DNA of 64,000 bases from contig JALLLS010000020.1 of the NCBI GenBank assembly GCA_025094145.1, forward strand, positions 248,001-312,000, in the 5' to 3' direction. Positions within the stretch are counted from its first letter, which is position 1, and each line of letters starts with the position of its first letter. A model generated the notes under the pieces. That model did no database searches and was not told the origin of the DNA. It saw only the letters and a program-made list of their open reading frames with translations. Source of the stretch: Spinellus fusiger (lineage: Eukaryota > Mucoromycota > Mucoromycetes > Mucorales > Phycomycetaceae). Shown here one piece after another: positions 59,887 through 64,000 of this stretch. The position numbers were made by a program, and so were the translations under genes.

Positions 59887-60120
59887 TATATGTGCATAGA
59901 AAACCCGTGGAATTCACAGTTTCCATTGATAGATATACAAACATTATGCTTTAGCACAACTTCTTGGTTTTCAAATCATGAATTGAATCAATGATATGTG
60001 AAAACCAATTATAAAACAGAAATAGTATAAAAAGAAAAGGTCAACTCGTCTTTATTTTCTTTTCTTCATGGAACCTGCTCTAAAGATTATAGCAGTCAAA
60101 GGCTCAATCACTGGTATTGA

Positions 60121-60357
60121 ATAGAAGCCTATTTGTCTTTGTCAGGACATACATCTTCAACAGTCAATTATGAAAAGTTTGCAAGATACCTCGAGGAGAG
60201 AGCCAGAGTTACCCCAGTATTGCATAACTATTATTCAAATGAAGATACTTCTGCTGTGGAAAACTGGAATGCCAATGGTTTACTCTCATTTCGTAAAATG
60301 AAGCTTTCAAGCTTTATTAATCAGCAACAATTAGACAAACATCTATCTAGTTAGTAT
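60121..60357 (+). pseudogene. Fanzor internal fragment
   Basis: The frame reads EAYLSLSGHT, VNYEKFARYLEERARVTPVL, HNYYSNEDTSAVENWN and FRKMKLSSFINQQQLDKHL. In Fanzor proteins a segment E-Y-x3-SGHT follows RuvC-I, and an FRKLKLxSYINxQ segment precedes RuvC-II, in this order. I infer a middle piece of a Fanzor gene. It is open for 79 codons, lacks an ATG and stops abruptly at 60352-60354. There are no catalytic residues in this piece. It lies inside the candidate Tnp2-like element. Confidence 0.5.
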
Positions 60358-60916
60358 CTGACCCACCAAAACATCAAAAAAAGAATTCGGTGTAGTTATT
60401 GCTGCACTAAACTAAGATACATGTAAGTCTTTTTTGGAACCATACTACATTTCTATACTATAATTTTCCCAAAGATGCACCAATACTTTATGAAGATAGT
60501 GTAGCTATTGCTAGAATGGGCAGACAGAGTTTGAAGTAGTTCATTTAGACAGCGAAAAGGCCTTTTTTAAACACATTAGCCAATCAAAAATAAAGTGTTA
60601 TTTTATTGTCCGTGTATTTACTTTTATATCCCAAAAATCTTTAGGTGTGTACTACAGGCAGAAGTAAATTAAAGTCCAATCCATTTTCTTTCTAAATATA
60701 GGCACACAAGCATTGGAAATCAGTCCAATGAGTGACTCCTGGGTTGATGCGGAGATGTTACCCCTTACTTGGTGTCTATGCAGTTATCACATGGGGATGG
60801 GGTATATAGGAGTAATAGAAATAAGAGCAGTATAAACGCGCTTTTATTCTCTACTTGTTTATATACTTCCACTCGACACATTTGTTCCTCTTTGTGTAGA
60901 AAGAAGAAGATAAAGA

Positions 60917-63410
60917 ATGGCTTATTTGCAGCGCTCTTCTCGATACTTGTATAGCTTGGGGGCTCGTACTCAACATGGGTAGGCATACCCCCTTTTTCTT
61001 TTTTTCTTTTCTTTTTGGTGATACTTTTTACTGTCTTGTGCTATCTTTGTTTTTTGTTTTGTTTGTTCAATGGACTGCTCAACTAATAAACTATGGCTGA
61101 TACTATAGTTTGGGCCGTAACTATGCTACCAAGACATTTGAGAATCAGTCAAAGATACCCCGCCTTCCAATTCCTGAACTCAAAGGCACAGCTACTCGCT
61201 ACAAACGCACTCTGCTGCCTATATTATCTACAGAGGACTATACTTCTGCTTGTAGTGTGATCGATGATTTCATCAAACCCAATGGATTTGCTGAGGAACT
61301 CCAAAAGAGACTCCATGCCTTAGATAAACAGGAGGCCCAAGTAGGATTATCCTGGTTAGATGGTCTATGGTTAAACCGTGCTTATTTGGAATACCGTGCG
61401 CCTGTTATGTTGAATGTGAACTGGTGGTGTCAATTTAAAGACCTTGGCAATGTGAAAGAGAACAAGGAGGAGGGAGTGACGGATGTTCAATTGAGCCGAG
61501 CTGCTGGTATGGTGTCTGGTTTACTGGATTACTCCAACCAGGTGAATGCGTAAGTTATGGCCTACCCACAGTAGTACCATCAGAAAAAAACAAATGAACA
61601 AATGAACAAACAAATGAACAAACAAACGGAAGATTTGACTATTATGGCTGGTGCTATTATTGTAAAAAAGAGAGACCATCCCACCCGAGACTTCACGTTC
61701 AGGTGTGTTCTGTATGCACCAGCTTCGAAATGTATTTGGGACAAGTAGAATCGCCCGACCCAGGGCAGATACTATCATTACCAGCTGTCCTGCTACTGCT
61801 CAGCACATTACTGTCATGTACAAAGACCAGATCTTTGAAGTGCCTGTGTTTAAGAATGGTCAGACTGTGTCCATAAAGAGCATTGAAGAGTAAGTTTTAT
61901 TTTGTAATGTGTGTATGTATTTCTAATCCATCCTCACCAGGCAACTCAGACGTGTTGTGGAGTTAGTGGAGGCAGTGCCTGTTGAACAGCACCAACTTCC
62001 TGTGGGTGTTCTGACATCAGAGCAGCGTGACACTTGGGGAGAGTTGCGTCAATCTCTTGAGTCAAATCCTACGAACAAAGCCACCCTCAAGGCAATTGAT
62101 ACTTCTCTCTTTACCTTGTGTCTTGATCATTACAGTTCACCTTTGGACCTGGACAAGTCCCATCTTAATCTTGCTCACGGCAGAAGTGCACGCAATCGAT
62201 GGTTTGATAAGTCACTACAGTATATCATAGAGAACAACGGTCGTGCTGGTGTCAATGGAGAGGTAACAAGAAACCCACCTTTTCCCCTCTTTCTTTTCTT
62301 TCTCCAACAATCTATGTAGACTCAAATCATCTTTCTTCTCTAGCACTCTCCCTGTGATGCCGTAGTACCCCAGCGTACTTCTGAATACGTGATTAAAAAG
62401 TACGTAAAAAGACTTGGAGTATGTGACTCATCCCTATCTTCTGTTCTCAGAGAACCTCTCCATGATCATCTTCCCTTTACCCAACTTCCAGAACCTACTC
62501 TTCTTCGCTGGGATATCTCCAATGGCACAAAAGAGAAGATACAGACTGCCCAGAAGAATGCTGATCTGTTGATTCAGGACTACGACAGTGTGTTGCTTCA
62601 CTATGATGCCTATGGATCTGATTTCATGAAGAAGGCTAAAATAAGTCCTGATGGCTGGTTACAAATGGCCTACCAGGTTGCTTACTATCGCCTTTATGGA
62701 CACCCCTGCCCAACCTACGAATCCTCTTCTACTCGTAAATTCTTAACAGGAAGAACCGAGACTGTTCGTAGTTGTTCTGTTGAGTCTGTTGCCTTTACAA
62801 AAGCATGGGAAGACAAGGATGCTAAAGTAAGTGGTGTATATTCTATTGTAAAGCTAACCCTGTAAGATGACCCACAAATTGGAGATGATGGAGCGTGCCA
62901 TTGCTTCTCAGACAGAATACATGAAGGCTGCTAGTAATGGTAAAAAACAAAAGAGAAAGAAGCTCACTCCATCCTATACAGTTGTAACTCATTTCTCTTA
63001 TTCTGTGGGCTATTCTACTAGGCCAAGGTGTGGATCGTCATCTGTTTGGTCTTCGTCTCCAGATGACACCTGAAGAGGCCAACAGTGAGTTAGCTGCCAT
63101 CTTCCAGCACCCCTCCTACTGGGGATCTCAGTACTGGAAGCTGTCCACTTCCAACACCTCCCCTGGTGATTTTCTCTGGGGTGGATTTGGTGCTGTTGTG
63201 CCTGATGGTTATGGCATCAACTATGCCATCAGCAGCAACACTATGAAATTAAGTTTGTCTAGCTGGAAGGCATGCCCCGAGACCAACTCTGCTACCTTCC
63301 GCAAGACTGTGCAGGATGTATTTGATGAAATGGGTCATGCTGTAGAACATTATCGTCTCAAGCCCCAGGGTGTTTATTTTAAAGACTTAGGCAATAAAGG
63401 GAAACATTGA
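60917..63410 (+). CDS. CAT2: carnitine O-acetyltransferase, mitochondrial
   Basis: I join 60917-60978, 61109-61549, 61671-61889, 61941-62262, 62344-62826, 62867-62939 and 63022-63410, 662 residues. The N-terminus (MAYLQRSSRYLYSLGARTQH, then RNYATKTFENQ) is a mitochondrial presequence. The choline/carnitine acyltransferase fold has IPRLPIPELKGTATRYKRTL, LNVNWWCQF, FGTSRIARPRADTI, the catalytic His at 349 in EHSPCDAVV, and near the C-terminus NGQGVDRHLFGLRLQ and VVPDGYGINYAISSN. It ends KGKH, with no PTS1 signal. The enzyme swaps acetyl groups between CoA and carnitine, letting acetyl units leave peroxisomes or enter mitochondria during growth on fatty acids or acetate. Its last 24 bp overlap the end of the TSC13 gene on the other strand. 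Confidence 0.94.
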
Positions 63411-64000
63411 TTTACGGTTACGAGGATAGTCAGAGAATTCCTTGCGGTAGTTTTTGTGTTTTTTGATGGCCCATACGTACATTTGGCCTGTGGCTACGAT
63501 ATTAAACAAGAAGACTGATGGGGTGTAAGTTGAGCATTTGTAGAAGAATAGCACTTACCACTCCAGCTGATGGTTAAGAAGCACAAGGAGGTCCATCCCA
63601 CTGTCTCAAAGAAATAGTTGGGACAAGACACCAAGTCAAATCCATAGCCAAAAGGAATAGCACGAACACGAGTACCAGGAGGACGCAGTTGACGAAGTGT
63701 TACATGTGTTATAAAGTTGGAGACCTCTGCCCACTGTATCCATAGTGAGTATAGTTTTGTATGAGTGAAGACAGTACATATTCTGGATAATATATATATA
63801 TATATATATATCACTTTCCCCCTTTGTACAGATATACTCTCCAAGTAGAATAGAAAACACTTACAGCCCATATTGCTATGCAACCATACAACCACATATC
63901 GCTACGCTTGGAAGCCACCTTTGTCAGGTCATACCATGGACCATACACCCAGTAGGCAAAGTTAACACCAGAGAGAAGCCAGTAATGAGCAGAGTTCTTG
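63387..64000 (-). CDS. TSC13: very-long-chain enoyl-CoA reductase, C-terminal part
   Basis: I join complement(63387-63514, 63559-63733, 63865-64000); the 5' part lies beyond the window. The protein matches the steroid 5-alpha-reductase-like C-terminal domain of Tsc13/TECR: NSAHYWLLSGVNFAYWVYGP, NFITHVTLRQLRPPGTR, IPFGYGFDLVSCPNYFFETV, then MYVWAIKKHKNYRKEF, DYPRNRKSMFPFIA and stop. It carries out the last step of very-long-chain fatty acid elongation in the ER membrane, with several hydrophobic segments. Intron 2 (131 nt) contains a (TA)n tract at 63790-63811. The stop codon at 63387-63389 lies inside the carnitine acetyltransferase coding region. Confidence 0.9.

Larger units (their letters stand above)
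54848..60650. mobile_element. 5.8-kb Tnp2-like DNA transposon (candidate boundaries)
   Basis: The left end (54848-54984, starting ACACACAAGGAGATTTTTGG) is inverted at the right end (60511-60650, finishing CCAAAAATCTTTAGGTGTGT). Inside the ends both share GTGTTTGAAAATGCC-like and AAACACATTAGCCAATCA-type blocks and GCAGAGTTTGAA. Between them lie the transposase pseudogene (55196-58060), a foldback repeat (58160-59348), a MITE (59355-59886) and a Fanzor fragment (60121-60357). I saw no clear target-site duplication, so the borders are inferred from the inverted similarity. Confidence 0.55.

Overview
The window is nuclear DNA from a filamentous fungus, most likely an early-diverging one (Mucoromycota, probably Mucorales). 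The genes are intron-rich, with many 40-90 nt introns using GT..AG borders, and the genes sit in AT-rich spacers. The gene set is fungal: a Zn2Cys6 regulator, Raptor/Kog1, exocyst Sec6, CSN2, Vta1, mitochondrial uS4m and mS23, and carnitine acetyltransferase. The transposon load (Tc1-like, LINE, Fanzor, Tnp2-like) fits Mucorales. I cannot name the genus from sequence alone. Exon joins below come from reading splice signals by eye and checking that phases add up.

Layout. 0-4 kb holds the end of an IQGAP-family gene and a Zn2Cys6 transcription factor. 4-12.5 kb is a gene desert with one Tc1 fragment. 12.5-19 kb has NAM9 (uS4m), a Tc1-like element abutting a Fanzor tail and a second Tc1 fragment, a poly(A) polymerase gene with a frame break near its end, and RSM25 (mS23). 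19-30 kb has a 9-nt minisatellite, RPL36, a LETM1-type gene, VTA1 and CSN2. 30-42.4 kb has KOG1/Raptor, a hormone-sensitive-lipase-like hydrolase and SEC6. 42.5-60.7 kb is a mobile-element block: Fanzor pseudogene, Tc1 fragments, a MITE family, two near-identical 579-bp LTR-like repeats in inverted orientation, a split LINE, tRNA-Ile(AAU), and a 5.8-kb Tnp2-like transposon carrying a frameshifted C2H2-transposase gene, a foldback repeat, a MITE and another Fanzor piece. 60.9-64 kb has mitochondrial carnitine acetyltransferase and, overlapping it tail to tail, the end of TSC13.

How the genes relate. Most are unrelated housekeeping genes: mitochondrial translation (NAM9, RSM25) and ion homeostasis (LETM1 type), cytosolic ribosome (RPL36), mRNA 3' ends (PAP), TORC1 (KOG1), ESCRT/Vps4 (VTA1), COP9 signalosome (CSN2), exocytosis (SEC6), cytokinesis (IQGAP), and lipid/acyl metabolism (hydrolase, CAT2, TSC13). 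No metabolic cluster or operon-like unit is visible. The most unusual content is the mobile DNA. Fragments of the eukaryotic RNA-guided nuclease family Fanzor occur at three places, and two of them share a conserved block beyond the stop codon that could be the element's right end or guide-RNA region.
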